Below, one piece after another: positions 37,305-48,868 of a DNA stretch of 64,000 nucleotides (the stretch's first letter is position 1; the number at the start of each line of letters is the position of its first letter). The stretch comes from Lonicera japonica (taxonomy: Eukaryota > Streptophyta > Magnoliopsida > Dipsacales > Caprifoliaceae), in NCBI GenBank assembly GCA_021464415.1, contig CM038468.1:30430969-30494968 (forward strand). Reading direction: 5' to 3'. The notes beneath the pieces are model-generated. The model saw only the letters and a list, made by a program, of their open reading frames with translations. It was not told the DNA's origin and ran no database searches. Both the position numbers and the translations under genes were made by a program.

Positions 37305-40206
37305 TGTAATACCCCGTACTTTAATTTGTGTTAAATGGAAATATATTGGCTTATTTATACTCATATGAGTCATCGTTAGGTGATTCGGGTGGTTCAAATT
37401 GATTTTGGTTGGTAAATAAGAAGTTTTGATCTTTCGCGATTTGTTATTTCTAGCCATCTTTGAGCTATCGTAACTTCTTATCTATTTATCGGAATGAGAT
37501 TTCATTAACGTTGTTGTATAGTATTTGTACCATTCTACAACTTTTGTGTTTTGGCCGAAGTCCAATTCACACTCTTCGTGGGTCAAAACAGGGCGCAAAG
37601 TAGGCCCATTACAAAATTCTGGTCATTCGGTAGTGCTTTGGCAGAGCGCTGTCTTCGGTGAATTTCTGGGAAAAATCTATCCATAATTTGAGAAAACTTT
37701 CTCTTAGAAAGTTGTAGAGCTTTGAAATACCTTTCCGAGAACATAAAAAACGCCTCAATTGGAATTCCGAGCGAAAAGTTATAGCCGAAACAAAAATAGT
37801 GCGCAGAACCCCAAAGTTATAGCGCGGACCGGTATGGTGTTTTTGGCATACCGGTCCGGCACCAAATTTTTGGGAAATTGTGCTCCGCGGACCGGTATTC
37901 TGTATTTTGCATACCGGTTCGCCAGTTAACTATTCCCACCGACTTAAGCACGTTTTTAAGCCATTTTTGGCCACTTTTCATCCAAACTTCGTGCCAAACA
38001 TTTCTACACTCCTCTAGGGAGTTCTAGAGGGTTCTAGAGAGAGAAAGAGAAAGATTTCTACGCACCTATCAGTCCGAATCGAGGATTCAAGTGGGTTTGG
38101 ATGATTTTTACGCACCTATCAGTCCGAATCGAGGATTCAAGCTTGAAATCATCCAAACCCATCTCTAAGGTACTATTCATCATCTTCTACCTTGGTTTTC
38201 TTCTATAGAAGCTCAGGCATGAGCTTGGGCTACTTGGGTTGGGTTTATACTTTATTAATTCGAGGATTTGGCTATGTTAGGAACGTAGTGAGACGAGAGC
38301 TTGAGGATTTTACCGAACGGGGCTTCGGTTTATAGCTTTCTTCTTTCTTTTGGTCTCTACGCTTGAGGTAGGGGTTGTATCTTTTCAAAACTCGATATTA
38401 TGATTTTATTTATTGAAAGATGAATGATTCTACATATATATGTTTAATACAAAGTATGTATTCCTTATTATTGAGTATCCTTGGATGATTTGTGCATGTA
38501 TGATTATTATGAAAACCATGCTAATTGATATTCGTGATTTATGCATGATTAAGCTATGATTCTAAGATATGAAGCAAGATATGCCTTTTAAGCTCCATGA
38601 TTACATGTTATTAATTCATATGGATGTTCTTTGGATGTATATGTGTTAGTTTGAGAAGAAAAGGATTAGTAAATGACTTTGTATACACCAAAGAACATGG
38701 ACGTGAATTGGATAGAGTTTATATGGCATATGTAGCTTCTATTTTTTATATGAGGCATTAGTTGGGACAAGATATGCCACTTGAACTTGATATCTGTGTA
38801 ATATAGACTAGTAAGCGATGTTCCTTGAGTATACATGCTTGGTTGTTTGCAAGTGGATTTGTAAATGGGTTATGTATACGATAAGGAACATGGCTACATG
38901 ATGAACGAAGTTTAAGTGGCATGTGTTGTTTTTAGTTGTCATAAAGAGCATATATGCATGTTGTGCACCACTATTGTGTCAACCGCAATTTTGAAGATTC
39001 TTTGGCAAGCTCGGATTCTTTTATGGCCTATCAAATGGGCGTGTATCTCTTATTATAATGCTGAAAGCTTCATTATATATATATATCTTTGTTCGGAGGC
39101 TACATGAAAGCTTATTTCTCATGGCAATTCATGGAAGCTTTATTTCTATCTTGGTATTGTCTTATCAGATATGATTGGTTGATTGATCTCTTGGAAATGA
39201 TTGTACTTGGTCATGAATGACCATGGTGATGTGAATTATGTGTGAATATTTGTTTTCATGGTGCTTGTCGAGATGAAAAAATAGGCAGGGCCCGGTGCCC
39301 TTGGGTTGAAAAGCCTTAAACCCCTGGGGGATATTGTTTGGCCACCAATAAGTCACCGGCGAAAGACCCGGGAACCTTGGCATTGGCAACGCACCATGGA
39401 TTCGATTCTTTTTTTTATGGAAGATGGACGGGTTGTTGTTCCACTTCCTGGGTACGATGGTGATATGCCATTTTAAGGCAAGGGATTCTACGATGATATT
39501 TCAGTTCAGGTTCTCGTCGAAAGAAACTGTGACTATGTCATATGCTCTTGCAATGAATGAATTCTATATAGCCATCTTGGCTTGGTTTCTCATCGGCATG
39601 CATCGTCAAGATTCGGAAATGGGTTGACACAAAGAGAGGTAACCTGCATATGCATGAGCACGCATCATCATGAATTAATTATATTTTGTGATATGGTACA
39701 AATAACGTTTAGATTATATAATGAAAAGGTCTACTTGAGATACAATAATATGTCAATGAATGTTTTCAAAACTTTTTCCTTCTACTTTTCCCCCTACTGA
39801 GCTGTGAGCTCACCCCGTGTTTTATTTACAATTACAGGTACACAGGGGGCGAATGATGGTTACGGGATTACGGGTTCGGGATCACAATAGAAGGCTCTGA
39901 TACATATTTATTTTTGTTGTGTATATGTTATCTTGGGAAGCCACGGCTAGCCCGGAATGTCGTATATTATCTTTGAACTTACTTAGTTGGTTTGTAAAAC
40001 AATTACATTCTCGCATGTGTGTTTATGTACAGTAATATCATCTTATATCTTGCTGAATGTTGAATGACACATATAATATTTACTGTTTGGATTTCTTAGT
40101 TTGTATATTTACATATATACCCATTTTAGTTAATCTAAGATAGGTTAGTAGCACTTCAGGTCTTAATTACGGGTGTTGTCCCGTAGATTAAGGTAGGGGT
40201 GTTACA
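37305..40206 (+). mobile_element. Inner solo LTR (same family group) nested in the outer one
   Basis: Begins TGTAATACCCCGTACTTT and ends GTAGGGGTGTTACA, 2902 bp, with the perfect 5-bp TSD GTCTT (37300-37304 and 40207-40211). Contains two copies of a CGGACCGGTAT...CATACCGGT motif (37823-37920), a direct repeat of TACGCACCTATCAGTCCG (about 38060 and 38109), and a GAGCTCACCCCGTGTTTT segment near its end that is typical of Tekay/Del LTRs. No retroelement proteins are encoded. Confidence 0.87.
38056..38160 (+). repeat. Short direct and inverted repeat in the inner LTR
   Basis: ACGCACCTATCAGTCCGAAT and the following CGAGGATTCAAG occur twice within about 80 bp. GTGGGTTTGGATGATTT in between pairs with AAATCATCCAAACCCAT after the second copy, so a hairpin is possible. 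Confidence 0.75.
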
Positions 40207-40320
40207 GTCTTGGATAATTCTAATACGTCACAATGATGGATGTGGTGGTGGTTTCGATATATATATATTGTTGTGTTGTATTTTATATTGTGCTATATAT
40301 ATTGTCTTTGGTATATTATG

Positions 40321-40322
40321 GA

Positions 40323-40351
<29 letters not shown>
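40321..40351. repeat. AT dinucleotide microsatellite
   Basis: Uninterrupted (AT)n run of about 30 bp in the outer LTR. Confidence 0.9.
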
Positions 40352-40353
<2 letters not shown>

Positions 40354-42186
40354 TGCGAATCATTATACACTTAGAGAACCATTTGACCATCCATAATAAA
40401 TTAATAACCTAAATGGCCAACATAGTACACGAATACTAGACAGGAGGAATACATTAATGTAATGCTTAAGTTAGAAGGCCTAATAGTAAAGCTTAGTAGT
40501 CGGCCAAGTATGTAACTTATAATGTACTATTAACAAAGTGATAATTATGAATACTTAGCATAAGAGGCGTATACTCCTCACACGCAGTTGAGTAACTGAG
40601 AACATAATGATTTTTATAGCATGTTAACCCTAAGAAGTTAGAAACAGTAGAATGCTATATGATGAGAGTTAGGGAACATTTTTGATACCTGAGATAGAAC
40701 AATTAGTGGGTTTTGGCACGCACATACATGGTGAATTGCATAGTAAGTTTTTAAAAAAGATTGTATTGTTGAAGTAACATATATATGATACATATATTTT
40801 CTAAAGAAAACATGATTTTTATTGTAAACCCTTATAATTCCCACTGAGCCCGAATTTGGCCCATTCCTTCCTTTTCAACAGTTTTGCAGGTCCATACTCG
40901 AGGGTGGTATGCTTTGTATGTTTATAGAAACTCTGATGACCTTGAACTACTTTGTAGTCCTTAATATAAGGACAATGCCATTGAGGCCTTTATATTACAC
41001 TTTAAGACACTTGTATTTATTTAAAAAGGATTTGGGATTGTTGTATAATCTTATACTTAGACGGACTTTGATAACGTGTATCAGATGTGGAGTATTTTTA
41101 TTTAATGGTTATTTGTGAAACGATTGAATAGAGATTGTTCTTTTTTATTTACAGGGCGGATATCGCATTTTACAAACTCCATATGCTGATTTTTTTTTTC
41201 TAAATGGACTTTACTTAATTTTCTTTTATTACTCACACCCATCATCGTGTACGATACCGTGATTAACCAGGTCCCGGAGGTGAAAATTTTAGAACGGGAT
41301 TCGGGGCGTCACAAGTTATGTGTATTATTGTTATTATTTATGTTTCAATAATAAAATATATAAATCATTAACATATTATTTATCTCTAAGAAGGTGAGGA
41401 AAAAGAACAAAGTACCTAATGGCTTCGGAGTGTACATATCTCCAACTACTGCAACACATTTATGAGGGTAATGTGTTGTTATTTAGCATGTACTCAGTTA
41501 TTCAATAATGGAATAGTATTCATTTGTTTATATGGTTGTATCACAGCTTCCAGGTGAAAGAGGTCATGAGCACCTCTCAAAGACTGCATAAACTTCCAAT
41601 CCTATTATTCCTCATAGAAGCAAAACAAACAATGCATCTTCAGCTTCAAATTTAGTTGGGATTGCAAAATCACAATCCACTACAACTGCAACAAGGGCTA
41701 AATTACTTAGAAAAACAAGAACAAATCCTACAGATAAGGGTGGACCAACTCAAAAGAAGTTAAAAATACTAGGTGTCAAAAGCATGAAAACTGTGATGTG
41801 ATGGGTGTTTTGTTTCATTTTTATAATGGCTATTTGATGGTTGTTAAAGATTACATTTTTTTGTAATGTCAAAAGCCAATATAACTGTTTAATTACTTGT
41901 TGTTTTTTTTATGTGGCATGTAATGATACTCAATATGTAGTGATACTCAATATTTACTAAGTGAAAAGATAATTTCCACTTTTATTTTCTTTTTGCTTTG
42001 AATTTGTCAAATTTTCCTTACTCATTTCTCGTAATTTGATTGATTGACTAAAAGTTCAACAAGCACAAAATCTCACAACAACACATGCATTAGTTCAGGA
42101 AGAAATGTACAAAAAAAAATATTACTTGCATTAATTTAATTAATATCCAACAACCAAAAATGGGAGGAATTTAAGAAAGTCACCAA

Positions 42187-42649
42187 CTATATAAATACTA
42201 CAACAACAAGAAGAACATGAAATAACATCACAGAAAATGAAATAAAATCTACAACTTTCTTCCACATATTAGCTCTATAAAATTTCTTCTCCATTTTCTC
42301 AAATTTCTCCATCCACTCCAACTTCATGTGTTGCTTGTTTTGAAATTAACTTATGCAGAAAATTGGCATTTTCTAACTCGAAATACCTCTTCTCCATTGC
42401 ATTTATTTTAGTTTTCAAATGTTGATTCTCTCTTGATATCATTTGCTTCTCAGAATATAATTAATATACCCTTTCACGATGGTTTTTTTTTTTTGGATTA
42501 ATCCAGTCAAAAAAGCCACACAATGGAGTTTTGTAATTCCTATAACCTAAGAACTTCCTACCCGGAATATCATTAGTCCAAGGTATTTTGATGGGTGCTA
42601 GTTATCCATAAAAGCAAAAGACATACGAGTTTACCGAATGATCAGACAT
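42187..42649 (-). pseudogene. Small GRF-zinc-finger, coiled-coil, tail-anchored protein of the MULE
   Basis: Convergent to MURA and just inside the right TIR. From the ATG at 42649 the minus strand reads MSDHSVNSYVFCFYG, a stop, then PIKIPWTNDIPGRKFLGYRNYKTPLCGFFDWIN. This matches the zf-GRF pattern (PGRRF.GC.NY......CGFF.W); the third Cys ligand is Tyr here. Next is a charged helical stretch (SEKQMISRENQHLKTKINAMEKRYFELENANFLHKLISKQ) likely to form a coiled coil. After one frameshift comes MEKFEKMEKKFYRANMWKKVVDFISFSVMLFHVLLVVVVFI, a hydrophobic tail ending at 42187. About 150 residues, the usual size of small plant GRF proteins. Two stops and one frameshift make it a pseudogene. Role unknown; position suggests a second MULE gene comparable in place to mudrB. 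Confidence 0.75.
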
Positions 42650-42964
42650 TTTATACAAAATGTTGAATAAGTTTACGTTAAAAACAAAGAAAGAACAAAG
42701 AGAATAAGCATAAATCGACCAAGAAAAAGAAATATAAATTAAAGACAAACAAACAATACTTACATGATTTCGTCCCACAATCCTCGTCTAATGTTTATTC
42801 GCTTCTAAATCCACTCAATTAAGGCCAATCTACCCTTTTTCTCTCAATTGTTAGGGCTATGGTTCTTTAATTTGGGGATGACCATTGTGTTGTATTTCTT
42901 TTTATTTGAGTTTATAAATGAAATCATCCGACATGAATATTTTAAATGACATAGAGTCCATGTG

Positions 42965-43147
42965 ATTAAAAATATCTGAACGTTAATGTCCACGTAAGAC
43001 TTGTGTTAACGGAAGCCAAACAAGGGTGTAATGTGTGACCAAAATGAAAACAAATTAAAAGTTTGATATCAATTTTTTTTTAAAAAAATTATGTTACCCA
43101 ATTTGTAAAAAAGTGTAAAGTTCATTTTATTTTTTGATCTTTTACCC
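42965..43147 (-). repeat. Right TIR of the MULE
   Basis: Inverted match to 31262-31440, ending GATCTTTTACCC at 43147 next to the TSD. Confidence 0.9.
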
Positions 43148-43198
43148 TATTTAAAACTCTTTGATTCTTAATTTTGGCTAAAGTGATATATATATATA

Positions 43199-44092
43199 TC
43201 TATATTATAAAATAAGGATTTTTTGCAATAAAATAATAAATCAATCCAACGTCTCATATTAATTTGTAATGGTGTTAACACTTTTAAACCATTAGATCAT
43301 TTTTATACCTCACAACAAGATGTCAAATCAACTTAACATTTACTCATACACTAAACATATACACAAATATAACTCTTACATCTTTCTACTTTTCTACAAC
43401 ATTTCTCTCTCATCAAATTTTTAAAAAACTTTTAAATACCATAACTTTAAATTTACAAATTCAATTTTAATAAAATTTATATATTTGAAATATGTTCATC
43501 AACATCTACAAAACAAGATCCATTGTTACTATTAAATTATGTATAAAAAAATTCAAGAAAAAGTTATAAAACATTACAAATATAATGGCATATAAAACTT
43601 ACAAATATGGGGTGAAAATATACATTTCTCTTGAATATTGAAAATATTACAAATCCATTAGTTATTGAAAATATTACACAATGAATAAAAGATACTGAAA
43701 TAAAATTAAAAATAAGTGTCCAACCTACCTCGAATATAGGGTGAATTTTTTTTATATTAGTGTCCAACTTACCTCAAATATAATATTTTTTCTTTTAAAT
43801 ATACTAATAACACCATTACAATATAAAAGGATCGAAGCAATATTAGGGCGATCTGCCTCGAATATAATATTTTTTTTCTCTTTTAAATACACTCATAACA
43901 TCATTATATTATAAAACGATCGATGCGATTTTAGGTCTAATTGGACAAGTAAGACAATCATACACATCTTCAATCATAAGTAATATACAATCATACACAT
44001 CTTCAATCCTCACATTTTTCACGTAATTATATTTTATCTAATTATTATTTTTTATTCTTTTTATCGTGCCGTACGGCACGGGTATACCCTAG
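43199..44092 (+). mobile_element. Non-autonomous Helitron
   Basis: Starts TCTATATTATAAAATAAGG after an A and ends GGTATACCCTAG before a T, the expected A/T insertion site. The perfect 16-bp palindrome CGTGCCGTACGGCACG (44065-44080) sits about 10 bp before the CTAG end. No TIR or TSD. The interior has tandem-like repeats around CTACCTCGAATATA (43720-43900) and no Rep/helicase coding sequence. Confidence 0.88.
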
Positions 44093-44562
44093 TATATATA
44101 TATTATGAAAATAATTTTAATAGGGTACACATGTGGGGTCCTCTTTTAGTTATCTCTTATAGAGATTTAAAACTATCGCTAATTGCGTCTAAATCTATAT
44201 TGTATCCCTTAAACATTTTCTAAAAATTTGCTTTCACTTTGAATTTACCTATCCTTAAAGACCCTAACAAGGATTTCTGTATAAAATATGAAAGTTTCAA
44301 CTTAACAAGAAACAAAATTTTCACAATTTCTCATATCTAATTTTCTTGATTAACAAAATTGATTATATTTCGACATGCAAGATACCCGTAACTCTGTATA
44401 TTCCTTTTGCATATATTCTGTGTGATTTTTGAATGGTGTTACAAAATCCCATCGAAAGGCCATCATCTAGCTTTTATGTACTCTTTCCATCATAAATTAA
44501 AAAGAGTCCATCGTTCTTCTTTTGAAATGTCTTAAATTAATAGTTACTTCCTTTTTAGAATA

Positions 44563-44605
44563 CTAGATGCAGACACATATGTGGTGCATGTGCACGTCTT
44601 GTTTT
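44563..44605 (-). mobile_element. Possible Helitron 3' terminus, opposite orientation
   Basis: The minus strand ends GTGTCTGCATCTAG followed by T, preceded by a GTGCACATGCAC hairpin. This resembles a decayed plant Helitron end. The matching 5' TC end was not located. Confidence 0.35.
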
Positions 44606-45922
44606 CATGCACATATAGATTTAATATAGAATGAGAAGAATAAACCATAAAAGTATTGTTGGTTCAATAGTACAACATCTTCAATTTTAACCTAAAGTTC
44701 ACGGATCCAATTTCGGGAAACAACAATTTTAAATAAAAGAATAAAGACTTGGACATAATAGGAAATCCACCTAAATCTGGTGTCATAACAGCTTCCTATC
44801 GCTTCTATTTTATATTGAGATAATCAACGTACCAAAAATCATGACAATAGTAACCAAATTTTTTAATTTTGAACCATGATTATGATGGAACTAATGTATT
44901 CTTAGAATATATGGGAGGCAATATAGACTATTGATTAGAGATGGATGCGATATATATTACATGTAGAAATGACAAAAGACTAAATGATATAACTGTTAGG
45001 TTAAAGGTGAACAAGTAAATAACCTTAAGTACTTGTTTGGTTTGTCTTGAAAGTTTACCAATAAACCACACTATGATTTTCTTATAGTTCCTGTCAAGAT
45101 TTTGAATCACAAATTAATGAAACTCAAACTTTTTATGTAAAATTACAAATAATTTTAAGTTATAAGAACCAACAAAAATTTGAATCGAGCAATTAATAAC
45201 TGTGTAATGTGTCTTGTCTCTAGCAAAAGACCCATCAACGCGGGGTTCACACATTATTACCATTATTATATTTGTATTTGACTTACACAAGCTATATTTG
45301 CTATTACTTTTGCAAATATATTATGTTTGTGTGTTATGCCATATGCTATATTTTTTATTATGCTTGAAAATATATGTTATATTATCCCAAATATGAGTAA
45401 GATGTGTGTTCTGCTGAATACTATTTTTTAATACAAAGTAATAATTTTATGACATAATTTTTTTGAATATATATTATGAATCTACAATCATAACCACCCC
45501 CAACAATGGTTGGACACAACAACGAGTTTAAACCATGTCGATATAGCTCATGTCAAACCCATGATGTATTTGTTACTTTATAAAATATATATTATGCCAA
45601 GCATGAGTAATGTGTCTGTTATAGTGAATGTTATTTTGTCAATACAAAATAATAATTTTACGACATAACTTTTTTGAATACATGTCATGAATCTACGATC
45701 ATAACCACCCCCAACAATGGTTAGACATAACAACGAGTTTAAACCACGCCTAACTGGCTCATATCAAACCCATAACATTTTTGTTAAGTAGATAAGGAAA
45801 ATCTTGACGAACTATAAAGCTGTTGGTAATTGATTTTGGTCCAATAGAATTTTCCTTTTTTTTTTTAACTTTGGTTTTTGCTAGTATGCTTTTGAATCAG
45901 GATCTCGTACTTTTAGATAAAT
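44606..45922. other. Intergenic stretch with a 210-bp tandem duplication
   Basis: No gene recognised. 45393-45583 and 45603-45791 are two copies of a unit containing AACCACCCCCAACAATGG and AACAACGAGTTTAAACCA, period 210 bp, moderately diverged. Confidence 0.6.
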
Positions 45923-48437
45923 ATGACAAATATTGAAGAGGAAGAAGATGCTATTTTTATTAAAATAACTAACAATCTTTATGGCATATCCTTTTACCAA
46001 ATTTATCATCTACCTTATGCATCTTTAAGGTACACAATGGACTTCGCAGAGTAAAAAGAAAGGCTTATGAGCCATATGTGATTGTTATAGGTTATTATTA
46101 TCACGGTAAAAAAAAACTTAGAGATGATGCAAGAATATAAGTTTTGTTATCTTCGTTCACTACTTTAAAGAGAAAAAATATTTAAAAGCATTTGTAGCTA
46201 CACTGAAACCACTTGAACCTCAAATATGCGGGTGTTATGGAGGACGTTTTACTCAAAATCTAAATGAATTAATCAAAATTATGGTAGTAGTGGCAACTTT
46301 ATCATTGAATTGTTGAAAAAGTTCTCTAATCCAGGATTTAGACAGTCGGATGATCTTTAACATGGATTGGATGCTCACAAGCGTGTAGCACGACTTGCTG
46401 TTATTTAAGAAACAAATCCTTTTTTTGGTCCTATATTACTTGTTTGAGTTTGTTAAAGGTGAAAATCATCTTTTGGGATTGCTTAATTGGATGATATTAT
46501 TTTTTGGCAAAATGTTACTAAATGATGTAAACGAGGGACGTTATGGAGGACGTTTTCTCAAAATTCAAATGAATTAATCAAAATTATGGTTGTAGTGGCA
46601 TCTTTGTCGTTGAATTGCTGAAATAATTCTCTAATCCATGATTGTGACAACCATATGATCTTTAACATGGAGTGGATGTTTACGAGTGTGTAGTGAGACT
46701 TGCTGTTATTTGAGAAACATTTTTTTTATATTACTTGTTTGAGTTTGTTAAATGTGCAAATCATCTTATGGGGTTACTTAATTGGATGATATCATTTTTT
46801 GGTAAAATTTTACCTGGTGTGAGAAACAGGGGACATTATAAAGGACATTTACTCAAAATCTAAATTAATTAATCAAAATTATGATAGTATTGGCAATCTT
46901 TGTGGTTGAATTGTTGAAAAAGTTCTCTAATCCATGATTCAGATAGCCAGTTGATCTTTAACATGAATTGGATGCTCACAAGCATGTAACGTGACTTGCT
47001 GTTATTTGAGAAACAAATCCCTTTTTTTGTTCTATATTACTTGTTTGAGTTTATTAAAGGTGAAAATCATCTTCTAAGACTTAATTGGGTGATATCGTTT
47101 TTTTGAAAAAATTTATTAGATGAGGTAAACGGGGGATGTTATGGAGGACGTTTTACTCAAAATTTAAATGAATTAATCAAAATTATGGTAGTAGTGGAAT
47201 CTTTGTCGTTGAATTATTGAAAAAGTTCTTTAATCTTGGATTGAGACAGCTAAATGAACTCTAACATGGATTGGATGCTCACGAGCGTGTAGTGTGACTT
47301 TCTGTTACTTGAGAAATAAATCCCGTTTTGTTATATATTACTTGTTTGAGTTTCTTACAGGTGAAAATCATCTTCTAGGACTAATTAATTGGGTGATATC
47401 ATTTTTTGGTAAAATTTTCTTGGGTGAGGTAAACGGGGATGTTATATAGGAGGTTTTACTCAAAATTCAAATGAATTAATCAAAATTATGGTAGTAGTGG
47501 CATCTTTGTCGTTGAATTGTTGAAAACGTTCTCTAATACATGATTGAGTTAGCTAGATGACATTTAACATGAATTGGATGCTTACGAGTGTGTAGCTTGA
47601 CTTACTGTTACTTGAGAAACAAATTCCTTTTTTTTCCTTCTATATTACTTGTTTGGGTTTGTTAAATGTGAAAATCATCTTTTGCGATTCCTTAATTGGG
47701 TGATATCATGGTTTGGTAAAATTTTACCGGGTGAGTTAAACGAGGGATTGTATGTAGTGAATTTGGAACATGTTTTTGACCATTTACTTGGGTTAGTACA
47801 CCATAAATGGGTTCTATCATTACTAAAGCTAGGTCTGGATGGAGATTTCTTAATGTTGGAAGAAAGAAAAGATTAAGAATTCATTAGTTGTGCGACAAAA
47901 CTTATAGAATACGAAATCAAATTTTAGAGGAGTGTGGGTATTGTGTTTGATGTAAGATTGGTGAATAAGACATTGGTGATTCCACCGTTGAGCATCAATG
48001 ACATGACAGAGTCGGTATTCAGGGATTTGATTGCATTTGAACAGTACGACCCATCAACATCCACATTTCAATTTCGTGAGTGATTATATTAATCGTATGG
48101 ATTGTTTGATTGATTCAACGAAAGACGTTGAAATTCTTTGTCTTGTTGAAATCTTTGTCAGTTATAAAGGTAGCAACGAATGGGTTGCTAATATGTTCAA
48201 TAATTTATGCAAGTCTATCGTCGGGCCACATAAGTCGTCCTTTTATCATTCTTTTGTGATGTCGGAGTGTTCAATGAAGTAAACATGCATTATTGTAAAT
48301 AGTGTAATAGTTGAATGGCCAACTTAAGAAGCAACTATCTAAACAGTGCATAGGTCATTCTTTAAGTGTGTGTTGGCTCAACTTTACTTGTACTGGTTTT
48401 TTTTGCGAACCGTTTATATCATAAGGAGCTTTTATGA
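45923..48437 (+). pseudogene. DUF247 pseudogene with five-fold internal tandem repeat
   Basis: Starts MTNIEEEEDAIFIKITNNLYGISFYQIYHLP at 45923. A KRKAYEPYVIVIGYYYHGKKKL block is the N-terminal VxIGPxHHG signature. The central block (LNELIKIMVV, FNMDWMLTSV, LLLF.KQIPFLVLYYLFEFVKGENHLLGLLNWMI) then appears five times. After the last unit the gene continues HVFDHLLGLVHHKWVLSLLKLGLDGDF, NKTLVIPPLSINDMTESVFRDLIAFEQYDPST, FNFVSDYINRMDCLIDSTKDVEIL, VSYKGSNEWVANMFNNLCKSIVGP, and a C-terminal membrane segment ending LLVLVFFANRLYHKELL at 48437. Numerous stops and frameshifts. The gene is otherwise full length from end to end, so the repeat arose inside one copy. Confidence 0.87.
46234..47749 (+). repeat. 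Five tandem units of about 300 bp inside the DUF247 pseudogene
   Basis: Units start at 46234, 46540, 46834, 47138 and 47441, each near GTTATGGAGGACG followed by CTCAAAAT, and end at GGTGAGGTAAACGGGGGA-type sequence. Spacings are 306, 294, 304, 303 and 309 bp, close to about 100 codons. Each carries ATTAATCAAAATTATGG, AACATGGATTGGATGC and TTGTTTGAGTTTGTTAAA. The units have diverged from each other. Confidence 0.9.
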
Positions 48438-48868
48438 GAGTTATATATATGAATAATTATTGGATGATTTGTCAATAGCTATGGATGTTAGTGAGGAGAA
48501 TGATTGAAAAATGATCTATATTCACACACATATATATAGGGCAGGGTTCAAGCTACACTTGGTGTAAAACAAAGAAGTTTTACACCCACCAATAACTTTA
48601 TTTCAATTTTAGGATTTATCAATATAACTGTTAATAATATCTCAAAGATGCATGTAAAAAAATAAAGTAATCAAAGATGTACAAGTCCATCATCATAATC
48701 ATGTTAAAAATTAAATAAAAGTAAGTATAGTGATTATATGGTTACAAATATCGGATTAATTTGAATTTTTGCGTACTTGATAAGCACAATAAAAATAGCT
48801 TAAATGGAATTGATAAATTATGAATACGAGAAAACGTTATAAACAGGTGCAAAACTTCTTAATCATAT
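48438..48868. other. AT-rich stretch, nothing recognised
   Basis: 3' flank of the DUF247 pseudogene. No gene or element ends seen up to the TRIM LTR. Confidence 0.4.

Larger units (their letters stand above)
34936..41313 (+). mobile_element. Outer solo LTR (chromovirus/Tekay-like), interrupted
   Basis: Begins TGTAACACCCCC and ends GGGGCGTCACA, flanked by the perfect 5-bp duplication AGTTA (34931-34935 and 41314-41318). After subtracting the nested LTR and its TSD it is about 3.47 kb, with no gag or pol. A TATA-rich segment lies at 35527. It shares the CAATTGGACTTCCGAGCGAA block with the inner LTR, so both belong to one family group. It interrupts MURA before its last part. No primer site or internal region is present, hence solo LTR. 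Confidence 0.85.
31879..41801 (+). pseudogene. mudrA-like: MURA (MuDR) transposase pseudogene, split by an LTR insertion
   Basis: MULE transposases cut and join at the TIRs. In order: PB1-like N-terminal domain (NYFVIHLNHVEKFVSEP, GGKVDYFYNID, 31879-32200) partly duplicated; a Pro/Ala-rich acidic linker (32600-32820); DNA-binding domain (SLRYEHKCIRNFKIKLANSKWLAKQYEKK, 33050-33150); helical part to 33330; and the catalytic core (33330-33950). The first catalytic Asp, normally in DGCFLK, is Ala here (GMAGCFLK), while IIDWQN holds a second-Asp position. A SWIM-like segment (34280-34400) and a CCHC knuckle (SCSKCK to KKKTCQ, 34601-34650, with a stop inside) follow. The C-terminus resumes after the LTR insertion at about 41390 (KVPNGFGVYISPTTATHLL) and stops at 41801. 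Stops and frameshifts are present. Confidence 0.9.
31262..43147 (+). mobile_element. Mutator-like element (MULE) with MURA and a convergent GRF gene
   Basis: Long terminal inverted repeats of about 180 bp run from GGGTAAAAGATCAAAAAG at 31262 inward and from the mirrored end at 43147. They share the AAGTGTAAAGTTCATT block and the GTTAACGGAAGCCAAAC block on opposite strands. Flanks TATTTATAA (31253-31261) and TATTTAAAA (43148-43156) are a 9-bp TSD with one mismatch, as in Mutator. Without the LTR insertions (34936-41318) the element is about 5.5 kb. Both genes are decayed, so it is non-autonomous now. Confidence 0.92.

Noticed and set aside
46234..47749. Satellite or CRISPR-like array
   Set aside because: The units are coding DUF247 sequence with no spacers; this is a gene-internal duplication.
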